Origin: Moniliella sp. 'wahieum'
Lineage: Eukaryota; Basidiomycota; Moniliellomycetes; Moniliellales; Moniliellaceae
Length of the DNA stretch: 64,000 nucleotides
Reading direction: 5' to 3'
NCBI GenBank assembly: GCA_003971905.1
Contig: RSEE01000008.1
Span: forward strand, 1,054,001 to 1,118,000
Positions 1 to 12,146 of the stretch are shown here, in pieces. The position numbers were made by a program, and so were the translations under genes. A model generated the notes under the pieces. It had not been told where the DNA came from. It did not search any database and was given only the letters and a program-made list of their open reading frames with translations. The stretch's first letter is position 1. Each line of letters opens with the position of its first letter.

Positions 1-372
1 ATTTCCCCCTCCGGGCACCCCCCCCCATGCAGTCCTACACCGAGCTTCGTGGGGCCCCGCCGGAGGGATACTGAGCACGACCCGCCAGTTCTTGGGGCTC
101 GGAACGATGAATCCCCTTTCCATGAGGTCCACCCTCCGCCCCCCTGGAATATGTATCTCCGCCAAAACAGGTCCCCCATCCACATTCCATGCTGGGAGAC
201 ACTTGGATCGATGACTGGCATAGCAAGGGATAGCAGAAGTCAATGCAGCTACCGAATACAAACAACTATGCACGTCCGCGGCGGAAATGCAGTTCCGCCT
301 ACCTTTAAGACGAAGGACGACAGAGAGGCACTTTAATCGATTGATACCGGCCGCACCACCACCCCGCCTCTG
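1..372. other. Upstream flank of the first NYN gene, no gene seen
   Basis: No reading frame here has a recognisable domain or convincing composition. It probably holds the 5' flank of the NYN-domain gene that starts near 373 and perhaps the end of an unseen neighbour. No clear TATA box or repeat was found. Confidence 0.4.
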
Positions 373-2884
373 ATGCTGGTCCGACGGCGATCCCCATGGT
401 CCGCAGCGTTCGCCGGGACACGGCGTCCATGGGCGCCTGCGACCCGCGTTATTTTCTCTGCTTCCCTCTCTTCTGATCCACCATCTCGCCCCCGCCACCC
501 GATACCGACGTTCTTGCCCCCGCCAGACGCCAGGCGGGCTTATGCATCCCTGTCTGCTCACCCGCCCGGAGCTACCCCATCTCCCCCCGTGCCGGCCCAG
601 ACCCCCGTTGATGTATCGATTTGGTGGGATGTGGAGGTGCGTTTTCTTTCTATTGATTCGCTATGGATAGCCCTAAGCTGACAGAAGGTTGCCTCAGTCG
701 TGCCCACCGCCTACGACGATCAGCTTTGCGGAGGCGCTCTGTGCGCTCTACAATGTAGCCAGTTGCCCTGGCGCCTTGGACAGTGGCATGGACTCGGTCG
801 AATCTCCCATTCGGTCTGCCGTCGACGGCGAGCTCCTTGCATTTCGTGCCTACGGAGACTGGACCACTCGCTCCTCTCATCTTCTCCAGGGGCTCGAGTC
901 GGCACCGGTTACCTTGCTCGAGGCCCCGTACGAAGGTATGATGCAGAAACTCACATCCGATATCCGCCTCATTACCGATGTCGTGGCATTTGCCGTTGCA
1001 CACAACGCCCGATTTGCTGGACAAACGGGATATCGCACGCGCCGCTCCAGCCGCAAGCTGAGGATCGTCTTGGCTCTGGGAACCGGGGACTACCAATACA
1101 CCATCCAGCAGCTCCAGCAATTGGGGCACGAGGTTGTCTTGATCATGCCTCGCCCATCCGTTCCCAATCCCGAGTCGCCGATGCTCAATATGTTTTCCAC
1201 TAACACCAAGGCGCAGGGGGGGCAACTTGATTGGCACGCGGATGTGTTACGTCCGCCATGGACCACCACCCCCCATCACCGGTCTTGATCATCCTGTCGA
1301 TATGCCGCTCTGGGCTCCTTTCCTCCAACGACCCGCCACGATTGGCCGATCTGCTGTGCACCCTGCGTCAGGTAAGAAGACGGGAGGTGTTGCGCGCGCG
1401 TTTCTTCCCCTCGTTCGAGCGTTGCTTCACCAGTCTCATTCGGGCAAATGGTTGAGTGAGCGCGAGCTTATCCTCATGGTCGACCTGGACGCATCAGTTA
1501 TGGGCACAGACAATTGGGGCCACTACCTTGATCGTGCAATAAAGGCGGGTCTTGTGTTGGCGCGTGTGCCGCAGGACAAAGAGCGGAAGGCGGCCAAGCT
1601 AGATGGCACACTCACCTTGCATCCCAAGTGGTACAAGACGTTGATTGACTTGGAACTTCGCTCATTTCCCTCTGTCCAAGCCGCTGCCGTGGCGAAAAGC
1701 CAGGGAGATGTGCCTTGGACCGATCAACAGTCCCACTTGGCCATCTGGACCGACGATCCAGTGAGTGTCTTTGGTCCTTTGGTGGAGACGCTCCTCGATC
1801 CTCAATTCGCTCACAACATGCCCACCCTCGAGCAAGTACGGGAGAGGCTGACACCCAATCTTACTACCGCTGCTGCCCATGTTGCTGGAGATGTGGGAGC
1901 GTACCTCGAACTGGCGGCCCAAGGAGGGCTCTTGGCATCCGACGAGTGGTCCCAGGGCATAATCAAATTGGCAAAAGACTGGTGGGATACGCTGTACTGT
2001 CTTGCGCTTGCGTCCTTGTTACGGCCACGTCATGATGACACTGCACCTCTCATCAGCACAGGCGGATCAACGATCGTCACTGTCGACTTGGCTACCCCAT
2101 TTATCGATGCTGTCACTCACTTTCACCAACTTGGGACTTGGAAACCTAGCCAAGAGCAACTGCGTCACCACATTGCCCAAAATGATCCTTCCATCTATCG
2201 TCGTGCCGGTGTTGGTGGATGGGATGACTACATTCGGATGTTACAGGTACGTTGGGACTTGGCCTGCCACACTCGTGCACTAGATGAACTGTGTGTGTTG
2301 TGGACTGACCGGCTCATCTCGGTGTGTCAGGATGCAAATCTCGTGTTTGACGATGGAATGGCGGGCGTTTCCCTGGAAAACTTTTGGTACCTCACCTCAC
2401 CTGATCAAGTTGGAGTTGACAGCGAATGGCTCTTTGAGAGGCGCCTTGGCCGCAGAGGCGGACAAAGCCCAACAGCCGCTGGCCTGGTCGCCACGGCAAA
2501 CATTGGTGGTGGACCAGACGGATCGACCACTGGATGCGTTTGTGCCTTTCATCGGGAACATTCTGCATGCTCGGCGAGGCGGCCGCTGGCTGCCGTTCAC
2601 CCAGGAGGGAATGCGGACCTTGCTTTCTCCCAAGGCATACCGGCTGGCACAGCTGGAACAAGGCGACTCGGCGGGCTATCTGGCTTTGGCCGAGGTACGT
2701 GTCTCTTCTAGGCAGGCAGAGCACAGGGCGCGACAAGCGACGACTGACGCTTGCTTTGGATGGACAGAACGCCGGGATCCTCAGCCACGACCAGACGGGG
2801 CACCTATTTCTCCACCCCAAATGGTGGACGGCGCTCTACCGCGTCCATCTCGCCTATCTGTCGCGAGTTCACGGGCTGAGCTAA
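373..2884 (+). CDS. NYN-domain protein A with about four OST-HTH/LOTUS-like repeats
   Basis: Predicted nuclear or cytoplasmic RNA-directed protein. A Pro-rich N-terminus of about 75 residues leads into a NYN (PIN-like ribonuclease) domain. It opens with IWWDVE, interrupted by a 61-nt intron (637-697) and resuming with SCPPP. It continues with ITDVVAFAV, the GTGDYQYT loop near 1081 and GHEVVLIMP near 1125. About four copies of a 75-90-residue helical unit follow. Each has a PLVETLL-type helix, an aromatic YLELA-type helix, and a closing segment like LHPKWYKTL. Further introns lie at 2247-2330 and 2695-2767. The frame changes near the C run at 1271 and near 2395, so the exact product is uncertain. 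Compared with the downstream paralogue the catalytic set looks altered: WDxEN reads WDVES and GDRDY reads GTGDY. The family assignment (MARF1/limkain-like NYN plus OST-HTH-like repeats) is by motif reading; the repeat assignment is weaker than the NYN call. Confidence 0.7.
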
Positions 2885-3208
2885 GGCGGCGGCGATGGGC
2901 GAGGGATTGCGGCGCAGCCCGATCGGTTGGGGAGAGGCGGCTGCCGCGCTCTGTGGCGGGCAGGCAGAGGGGTGGTAGTCAGGAGACGCCGCTGCTCCTT
3001 CCCATTGGATCCATACCACACCATGCAGACTTGAACTGTTCATCCGCGCCACCACGGCCGGAGCAACAACTAGCTTAGCCATCAGTCATCAGTACTCCGT
3101 AGCAAACCAGACCAGCGCAGCCAGTAAACGTTCCGACCGCCTGCTGCGGCGCCTCTCCACCGCCATCCTTCTTCTCGGCCCCGCCTCTGCGACTCCGGTG
3201 GCCCCTCC

Positions 3209-6200
3209 ATGACCATCCTGGTGCGCAGCGCCCGTCTGGGTGTCTCTCGCGCTGCCGCCACCCGCCTGCGTCTCCCGCCCCCGCCCACGCCCGGCGCGGC
3301 CGGGCGTCGGGCACACGCGCTCGCCCGTCCGCCCCCCCGCCTCCGTCTGTCCCGACGCCCTCGGCTCGGCTGCCCCCCTCATCCGTGCCCGTCGCGTCCG
3401 AGGCGACCAACCCGCCCGTGTGCATCCTGTGGGACTTTGAAAACTGCCGCATCCCTTCGGAATATTCCGCCCCTCACGCCATCGCCGCGCTTCTCACCAC
3501 CGTCCGCCTGGCCACCTTGCCTCACAATGCCCAGCACGGCGGCCAGCTGGTCCGTTTCCAGGTGTATGCCGACTGGAGCCTCGTGCCCAGCCACACGACC
3601 AGGGAGCTTTCCCGTGCCGGTGCCACGCTCGTCCACACGCCCCATGTGCCCGGCCTGTCCAACACGGCCGATCTGGCGCTCATCACCGATGCGCTGGCCC
3701 GAGCCAACCTGCTCGGCCGCTCGCAGCCCATGCGCATCTTTTGTCTCCTCGGCGACCGAGACTACGGGCCGATGCTGCGCATGCTGCGCAATTGGCACCA
3801 CGAAGTCGTCCTCGTCAATCCCCATCCCACCATGGGCAAGCTGCCCCCCCCCTCACCGAGTCTGCCGATGCCATTCTTAGCTGGCGCCACGACGTTCTCG
3901 ACACCCACGTTAACTACACCCCTGCTTGGCGAGAAGCAGCTACGCTGCCCCTCTCTTCTCGGCAAAAGGCGTCCGTCGCTCACCTGCGCTCCCCTGCCCG
4001 CGCTTTCTCCCCCTTGGTAGACACGCTGCTCTCGTTTCAACTCAACGGCGTCGTGGCGCCGACCAAAGCACAGTTCCACAACGAGCTTCTTCGTGTCTTT
4101 CCCGACGCGTATTCCCGCGCTGGTGTTGCCACTGCCGATGACTACGTTGAGCTGGCCGTCGAGGCCCAAGTGCTGTGGCCTCCCAGTGCAGAAATGGACA
4201 CGGTTCGTCTCGATCGGCGCTACTTTGTCCATTTGGTCAAGCTCCACCTTGCGGCGTTCCCCTTTCCTGCGGCCGCTGCGGCCGATATGGTAGACCCAAG
4301 CTTGCGGGGGAAGTATCGACTGAAGGGAACGTTCTTGCCAGGCCGTCAAGTAGGAGGACCTGTGATCCCACTGCGACGGGAACAGCGGTATGCGCTCCGG
4401 CGCCTGTCTCTTTCTCCCCTCGCCACGTACTTGCCCCTGATTGAAACGCTGCTCTACTCTCGCCGTCTGTCGGGTCGCGCAAGCGGGGTAAACGAACTTG
4501 GTGAGCTCCTCACGGCCGAGTTTGGCGTCGATGCGTTTGGCAAGCTCGGCTTGTCTGATTGGTCCACCTACCTCCAATCTGCCATGGATGCCGGCCTGGT
4601 CCGTCTAATCAACCAACGTGGCACGGAGAGCGTTCAGCTCACCCTCGATTGGTTTTCTACCTTGGTCCACTTAGAGGCAATCACCTTGCCGTCCTCGGAC
4701 TCCCTCCCTCGCCCTCTGCCGCAACAATCGCAACCCTCACCTCCATCTTCCTCCTCCACTTCCACTTCCTCTTCGCAGTCCAAGCCTTCACGCCTGCCCC
4801 GCCGCCCTACCATTTCATCCCCCCAGTCCACACCCGCATCCACATCCACATCCTCACAGCAAAGGCCGTCGTTGGAGACGCTCTATTCCCTTCCGGTTGC
4901 CAGCCTTCCCTCAGACTCCATCCCTCCATTTGCTGAGTTGGTCGTATTCATGCGAGCGTTGAAGTCTTTGGCTCTTCGTCCCGATATGACGTACCTCATC
5001 TCGTCTGGTCTCCTGGTCAAGGCCGAAGCGTGGGAGGAAGGCGCACATTTGATCAAAACCCAGATGGCCAAAAGCGCAATGGTACGTCCTTCTCTGTTCG
5101 ACAGAAAAACAAGACCCGTAGACTAACGCTGTTGTGTTGCAGGAATTGGGACTGGTAACCATGTCTTCTGACGACCTGACCACGTTGACCCCCACCCCGA
5201 GATTCTACATCTCCTTGTACCGCATCATGGAGCTTCAGTCGCCTTCCCCCCAAATTACTGCTGATTGGCTGCAGCGCCAGTGGCAGGAAGACGGGCATGG
5301 CGACTTTGTACAATTGGTTTATGCAACAGTCGCAAATTTCTCGGCGAATGGTCTCCCCATTGTACGCGTTTGTTCCCCTGCTCGATACGCTCTTTGGCCA
5401 TGACCGTTCCGGCCAAGGAGAGTTGACATTGGTGGCGCTCAAGCAGGCTGTCCTCAGATACCCCCCAGATCCTCTCAGATGCCCACATTGAAAGTTGGGA
5501 CGAGTACATGGCAATCGCCAAATCAGCCGGGATTGTGGATCTAGACTCCACGGGCCTGCTGCCCACTGTGTCTTTGACAGCAGGATGGATGGCAGCTTTT
5601 CCACCTGGAACTACTCCATCGCCATACCATACTACCGCCTCCCCGCCCATCTTGCCCCGACCTCCTACCCCTGCCCCTGCCCCGGCCTCCCTTCCCACGC
5701 CGGCGCCAGTCCCACAACTACCGCGAAAGGAAAAAACAAAGCACATGCCCGCCCACCTGGTTATGCTCGACACACCAGTGCACCCATGGGGGGCGGCAAA
5801 GCTACCGCCGCCTCGTCCCAGTCCCGTAGGAAACGATTCTTGCCTCGGATCACGCCCTCTCAGGAGCAAGCCGCTCATCTGACCCCATCCCCCGTCGAAG
5901 CGTTTGGTCCGTTGGCCAACATCCTGCTTCAGATGCAATTCCACCGCCTGCCTACGCCTTCCACCGCCGAACTGGAAGCAACGGTGCTAGCGACCATGCC
6001 GGATACCTTGGATGCTGCCGGGGTTGATGGATGGGCCTCCTACCTATCGCTTGCCGAAGCAACGGGGATTGTGCAGGTATCGACATCTCGCGACGGAAGC
6101 GAACACGTTGCGCTCGAACCTGACTTTTACGCCGCCTAGCCGAGTTCCAAGCTACCTCCACCTCCAATGATCCGGCGGAACTGGAGGGCCTGCTCGAAGT

Positions 6201-8287
6201 GCAGAGAGTCAAGCAATGGGACGATCCTTTGCTCCGGCCTGCCACCCAGTTGGACGAGGGCGAGGTAGATGAGGAGGAGTTGGGGGAGCATGCACCTTCG
6301 TACGGGGTGACGGATGTGATCTGGGATGACCAGAAGGACGCATTCGCTCCTGCGGCGCAAGCACGTCATGAACCGAGCTCTCTCCAGGTCATGGCACGAC
6401 GCCGTGTGGCTGCCAAGGGAATTGGTGCGCCGTTGGAAGCATTTGCGCCCTTGATCGAGACGTTGCTCAAATCAGGGGGTGCCATGTCTTCCAGCACCGA
6501 GACGGGCCACTTTTTCGCGTCGCGCTTCCCTGGCGTTTTCAAGTTGGCCGAGACGTTGAGTTGGAAACTGTATCTAAAGCGTGCCGTTGAAGTTGGCATC
6601 CTGGAGGATGTGCCTGAGGAAGGCATTGTGGAGCTTCAGCCCGACTTTTGGGTTACCATCCTAGACCTTCACTTGTTCAAGCTTGGTAAGTTGCACGCCC
6701 GTGCCGCCTCGGGTCTGGAGGGAGAGATGGACGTGTCTCCGATCCAAGCTCGTCTACACCAAGTGGTTAACGAGAATGGGTCGGCGCTGGAGGTATTTGG
6801 GCCTTTGGTACAGGCTCTATTACGGTCCCGTGAGGCGGATGGGGTATCGGCCTCTCGTCTGCATGTGCGCACCCTTCTGTCGATTGAGCTGGAAGCGGGT
6901 ATGCCTCGCTGGGTGTGCGGGACTTTGATGAGTACATGGAATTAGCCGAGGCCGCTGGCCTAGCCCTACCGGACTCCATCGGCACCGACGGTTCATTCTC
7001 GACGCCCGATGGTACGCCCGTCTGCTCCAACTTCAACGGGCCGCGTTTCTTCCCCACAAGCAGCAATGGAGGGATGGCGGGCCCGTTGGCACGCTTGCTC
7101 CGACCCAGGGCTTTCCTCTCGCCCTTGCTCCAGCGTGATGCCGACTTTTCTCTCACCATGGCCACCATGCCCTTTGCTGAGCGAGATCAGCACGAACCCT
7201 CTGCATAGTTCATGCCGTTGCTTGATATGATGCTCGCCCACGCCAGCGCAAGGAGCGCTCTGCCCATCATTCCCAAGACATGGATTCGTAGCGCGATGGA
7301 AGCCAACTTTGACTCACTCTACTCGCGTGTGGGCGTGCGTGGGTTCGACGAGTACATTCAACTAGCCAAGGTTCGTATCGTTTCATTGGCGTCACCCCCG
7401 TTATTAACCCTCGCTGGATGTGCTTGCAGGATGCTCGTCTGTTGGGTCCGTCTCCCGATAGTGAGACGGTGATCCCTTCTCCTTTCTGGCTTCGCACCCT
7501 TTCTTTCCTCCATCTTTCGTGCATCAAATCTCCAAACACTTCTAGTCCAGAAGAGCATGGCCTGGTCCAAGGCGAAGCTACTGACATTCCCCATGACGAT
7601 CCTCTGCAAGCGCTGTCCTCAGCTGAACGCGCTCTCCTTCGGTATATCGTTAAGGAAAAGGGCACCGTCGCTAGGGCATTTGCTACGTCCATGGACGAAT
7701 ACCTCAAACTGGGTGACCATGTGCCCAATCAGCCATGAATGAAGTTGCTGAGGTGAGTGGATTCTCCTCCCCGTCGTGAACTACGTTTGAGTGTCATGAT
7801 GCTGACCCTGCTCTGTTCGGCAAACACGTAGAAGCTCGGTCTGTTCCAGGAGAACCCAGAAGCACCTTGGAGCTACCTTTCCCAGCTCGCGGACCTCCAC
7901 TTGGCCCTCTATCCCCACATCCCTCTTGAGGCTGAGCTAGAGATGGCCCGCAAGCTCCCCCTCGAGCCCGACGACGTGATGGATCGGCTTTTGACCTGTC
8001 GCCAGGCCAGTGTGTTGGACGACCTGGCCACCATTGACCTTGCTGGCCTAGCTGCCGCGTTTGACCTTGGGCCTAGTGAGATGTCCGACCTGATTAGCCA
8101 ACTTCAACTTGCTGGTCTCGTTACCGCCGTCCTTCAACACCCACCTGCCCACTTCTTGTCTCGTGTTCTGGCGTTGGATTCCCAGACCCCAGTGTATGGC
8201 AACATCCGCCTGGCTCCCGACTGGTGGCAGCAGTTTGTTCGTTTACACGCCGCCACCCTTCGCATACAGGATCAGGCACATGGGTAA
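3209..8287 (+). CDS. NYN-domain protein B with about ten OST-HTH/LOTUS-like repeats
   Basis: Paralogue of the gene immediately upstream, in tandem with a gap of about 325 bp. A Pro/Ala-rich leader is followed by a complete-looking NYN domain: ILWDFENCRIP (near 3425), ADLALITDAL (near 3667), LLGDRDYGPM (near 3745) and HHEVVLVNP. This matches the MARF1-type nuclease core with its acidic residues. Downstream lie about ten units of the same helical repeat (for example PLVDTLL, PLIETLL, PLLDTLF, PLANILL, PLVQALL, PLLDMML), each followed by a FDEYMELA or DDYVELA type helix and a Trp/Tyr-rich closing helix. Ser/Pro-rich linkers separate some units. Introns are supported at 5082-5142, 7371-7429 and 7753-7831. 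The frame switches about ten times, for example at the C runs near 3845 and 5466, yet each piece stays repeat-like. The start is unsettled: ATG 3209 needs one frame change before the NYN domain. Predicted RNA nuclease with a repeat scaffold; substrate unknown. Confidence 0.7.
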
Positions 8288-8584
8288 TCCATATCCGCCA
8301 TGTATCGGCCCAGAAAGACCACCTACACACACGTTGCCGGCCATGGCGTTGGCCACAGTGTTGGCGTACACTACCTACAGTCTGATCTATAGACGAAACA
8401 CAGACATAGAGCTGTGCAAAGAGTTGCACATTTTGGGAGGGGTGGTACAAGGCGATGGACACTTTGAGGTCGTCATGTGTGGCTAGAACCAAGGGCAGGC
8501 AGCAGGGTGCCTGAGGCTCTGATGGCATGCGCTACAAAAGCAGGCCAAGGCCAAGGCAGGCATGGTAAGAGCAAAACAAGGAGT

Positions 8585-9213
8585 TTACACGCTCTTGAAG
8601 TTCTTGCCCACACCGCCGGCAGCGCCCTTCATCTGCTGCTTGGAGAGCTTGGGAGCCGCGGCGGAACCGGCCTTCTTGGCCTCCTTGCGAGCCTCGGCAC
8701 GCGCCTTCTTCTCCTCCTTGGACTTGGACTTGGCCGCGTCGCGGGCCGCCGAACGCACTTCGGGCTTCTGGTTGCGCTTGGCCTGGATGTCAGCCAGCGA
8801 GAGGCCGACCACACCACGCTGGTGCTTGACCGTCTTGCGCGAGCGCTTCTTGGCCACCTCCTCCGAGATGCCCTTCTTGTGCATGCGGCGGAAGTACACC
8901 GTCCAGGCAATCTTACGCGGGTTCTTGCGCTGCAGGAACAGCTGCTCGGTCTTGTGCGAGTTGAAGCGGTAGACCTTGCCGTCACCAGAGCGCACAAACA
9001 GGCGGCCCCGGCTGGGGTAGACCTTGCGCAGCGAGAAAGAGTCCGTCTCCACCTGTCCCACCGCAGAGGCTGGTCAGTTTCCATCCTGCCGCCACCGCCT
9101 TGTGGCATCCGAAGAGCACCCAAGGCAGAAAAGGGGACACGGAACGTCCGCCCCACGGTGCCCGGGCGTGCGGACGACACGAGGAGGCCATCCCCGAGTA
9201 CACGTACCTTCAT
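8585..9213 (-). CDS. RPL24: 60S ribosomal protein eL24
   Basis: Cytosolic large-subunit ribosomal protein. The first exon is only ATG AAG (9208-9213), followed by a 155-nt intron (9053-9207, GTACGT donor). The second exon begins VETDSFS and runs to the stop at 8585. Diagnostic eL24 blocks are KVYPSRGRLFVR, RKNPRKIAWTVYFRR and KKGISEEVAKKRSRKTVK, followed by a Lys/Ala-rich C-terminal tail. About 158 residues, normal for the family. Joining MK directly to VETDSFS reproduces the MKVE-type N-terminus usual in fungi, which fixes the start. No frame problem is seen. Telobox-like elements lie about 160 and 195 nt upstream of the start. Confidence 0.96.
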
Positions 9214-9371
9214 CTTGACTTGAGCGAGTTGGGTAGCGTCGAGAGGACAGGACCGTCAGCTGGCGTGTGGCCGTCTGAAGCCCGCAACGCTGCTTGGACC
9301 ATTACGTCAGGGAGGACATTTGATTGCGCAATGCGGATGCATTGTGCAGCAATGTATCAGTATGAATTCAT

Positions 9372-9414
9372 AACCCTAATAACCCCTGTTGCCTTCAATC
9401 GCGCTGCAACCCTA
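9372..9414. promoter_or_regulatory. Telobox pair upstream of eL24
   Basis: AACCCTAA at 9372-9379 and AACCCTA at 9408-9414 lie 159-201 nt upstream of the eL24 start. Teloboxes are known control elements of ribosomal protein genes in several fungi and in plants. The role here is inferred from position. Confidence 0.5.
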
Positions 9415-10071
9415 TTGCCCTGTCGCGTCGGGGCCTCAATTCAACCGCAGAGATTTCAAGCCGGTCATTTAACTGGGTGGGTGCTGGCATGCTGCTGTTG
9501 CGCTGTTCTGTAGTTGATGGGCGATTCAACGCACTTGGACACGGGAATCTCCACCTTTTCCCTCATTGCCTCTTCTCTCCGCCTGCAAAGGGATGGCGGT
9601 GTGGGCTTGTAGAAGCCCGGTACAATGTGCTCTTTGGGATAGCTAATCCATTGAACTCCTCACTTGGAAACCTACGAACCAGCCAGTTCCTTCCGTTTGA
9701 GAAAATACGCCTGTGGTTGCTTTGAATCTTTCGCGTTTCGTATAGCCGCCTGTCATGGTCGGTGGCATGCGTGCTATGTCGAAGCGGCGACGCTGCCATG
9801 CACGCTAGCCATCATTCCTGATCTGAGGGGATGGACAACCCAATATTGCGGCCAAATACTTTGCTGGAGGACGACTACAGTTGCTTTATGGCATCCACAC
9901 AGTTGCAGCATCGCGTAACATCAAGCGGAGAGAGCGGCGGTATTATGGGCCTCTAGGGGCCAGAGGCCAGGAGGATCAGATCTCAGACGCTGCCATCGAT
10001 CCCGGAGAGACCAACCAGGGGACAATTCTAAATGCCATCGTGGGCAATCCCCAAGACTCTGCCATTTGCCA
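9414..10071. other. Intergenic region between eL24 promoter and CRAL-TRIO gene
   Basis: Distal eL24 promoter plus the 3' flank of the CRAL-TRIO gene, both on the minus strand. Open frames here, including a long one on the plus strand from 9881, overlap the CRAL-TRIO gene antisense and lack domain signal. Confidence 0.4.
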
Positions 10072-12129
10072 TCATGGCTTTGGGGCGAGCCGGAGCAGCC
10101 GGGGAGCGGTTCTGAGGGCGGACAAGGTGGGGAAGAGGAACCGGATAGGGAAGCACATGGTACGCAAGGCGAGGAGGAGCACGCGTAGGACGAGGTGGGC
10201 CAGGGTGCGCATGACCCGCTTAAACAAGTTGGACGGATGGGACGCTGGGAAACGACTGTCATGCGTGCCAGCTGCGGTCCAGCGGACTGCCTCGATATCC
10301 TCCCGTCCTCCCAACGCAACGGCCATCAGACGAGGCAGTTGCGCAAGCACCGCTGTCCACATATGGCTGGGGAAGGAGACGATCCGCAACAAGCAGATAG
10401 GCCAACGTCCGTGCCAGGTTCCGTTTTCGCCGACTCACCACCGCAACCGTTTGGTTGGCGTGGCCAGCCGGCACACCATTCGCCCCCCGCGGTCCTCCTT
10501 CTTCCACCATCACAACAGGGTAGCCAAAGTAAGGGTTGGCCGAATCGTACCGAGAGAGGGTGCGAGGCGGGCGAGAAGAATGAGAGTGTGGTCCAGGACA
10601 AGGATGGGATGGAGTTCTTGAGGTGGTACAACTTGTGTGCTGCCTGGGTGATTGTTCTTCCGCCGGTAGGCCCCACCGGCGAGCTGGGACGACTAGGCAA
10701 GGGAGTAGCAAACCTCGATCCAGCAGGCGAAACGACCCGGCTTGAGGCGGGCGTGACAAAGCGGGATGTAGGAGTCTGGCAGAAACGAAGCACTGGGTCA
10801 GAACGCCAAACCAGATAGCGAGAGGGAGAAGTGACGTACTGTTCCCATGCCGGAGCCGGCCACCGACTTGAAGTCATCATAGACGTCGCTGGTTGGTTCG
10901 GATGTGTGTAGCTGCTGCGCTCCCACTGCTCCCCAGGAACCCAGCACGACCATTTTTGCAAGCCCGTGTTGGTAGATGCATGAACGGCAGGACGATAGAG
11001 GTCATGTTGAGGAGGGGGGGTCTTGGCATCATCTGCACCTACATTAAGGGGATACCCGGTGGTGGACAAACCAGGCTCGTACCAGATCTTGCGCATCAGC
11101 GGCGCAGCGGGGAAAACGGACGCGCTCAGCTGCGGAAGGAGGTAAGATCTTTTTGGCAAACGCCCACAAGCCTGCGTGGATCCAACCAAAGCCAACCACA
11201 TGCACGCCCGACCAGAGCGAAACAAAGTGGCGTTTCGACAGACGCTCCAATTCCGGCAGCAGCTCCATCCCGGCCTTGGCAATCGAAAGCGAGTTCATCC
11301 CCTGGCTGGGGCGCAGGTCAATGACAAGCGTACCTTGTACCACTGGCGTCGTCAGCCTTTCCTTTACGGACGCTTGGTACGCATTGTCGATGGCCAGCCG
11401 CGCCATTTCCAGCCCCGCAGCAAATATGCATCCACACCACTGATTTCGTCCCCTTCCTTGTGCAGGAAAGCCTCCACCTCGTCGATCACCTCGGTATCTG
11501 ACACCGCCTCCTTCGCCACCTCCCCCGGCACCTCGTCGAGCAAAGTCAAACGTCCCATCCTCTACCGCCTGGTGCCCAGGAAAGGTGGACAACGACGGAG
11601 CAGGGGCCGAGTGGAAAGAGAAGAAGCTGTCAGGGTTCGAATGGAGGCAACCACAAGAGGACGTCGGTGGGAATCGGCCAACTCGTCGTTCATCCAAAAC
11701 AATGGCGAGCAGTGTCGGAAGCCGAGCCATAGTCGCTGCTGGACAGGTAGGGATCGCCAGAAACAAGACTAGGAGGGTGCCGGGCGAGGGAGGATGGTCC
11801 AAATGCCGCGCTCTTGTTGGCCAGGCATGCGGACCAGTAGCTTCCAAGCCAGGGATTGGGCCATGGCCAGCGCGGCCAAGCGTACGTCTCCTTCGACCTT
11901 GCGGATAATTCGGAACAGATGTGCATCGTCCCGCACCATCGACAGAGCATACAGTCTCCTGCGCTCGGCGCCCACGGGGCCCAGGTAGCCGGCCACGTGC
12001 GTGAGGACAGGGGGAACACGTGGCGGGCCAGCTCGGCCCGCAGCTGCTCCAGCAGCGATTGCGTCTGGGGGGCTGGGCAAGCGCAATGCTGCGCCACGCG
12101 TCGGGAGTGGAGGCCTTGGAGTAGGACAT
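10072..12129 (-). CDS. CRAL-TRIO (Sec14-like) lipid-binding protein
   Basis: Predicted lipid-transfer or lipid-sensing protein of the Sec14 superfamily. The start ATG at 12129 gives MSYSKASTPDAW. An N-terminal helical part follows (LTHVAGYLGPVGAERRR, DAHLFRIIRKVEGDVRLA). The CRAL-TRIO core is seen at about 11040-11400: QGTLVIDLRPSQGMNSL, RLSKRHFVSLWSGVHVVGFG, and GLWAFAKKILPPSAAERVRF. These match the strand that opens the lipid pocket and the WxxxxxLPxxxxxKIxF-type exit segment. A C-terminal part (NPYFGYPVVMVEE, then LFKRVMRTLAHLVLRVLLLAL) ends in a hydrophobic helix, so the protein may be membrane-attached. At least three one-base frame changes occur, two at C runs in the N-terminal 150 nt. 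The C-terminal region after the core is less certain than the core itself. Confidence 0.65.
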
Positions 12130-12133
12130 GGTC

Positions 12134-12146
12134 GGGGGGGGGGGGG
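12134..12146. repeat. Poly-G tract (13 nt)
   Basis: Thirteen consecutive G on the plus strand, just upstream of the CRAL-TRIO start codon at 12129 (poly-C in the mRNA sense). Confidence 0.9.

Noticed and set aside
9881-10621. 246-codon plus-strand frame
   Set aside because: Antisense shadow of the CRAL-TRIO gene, whose minus-strand frames carry family motifs.
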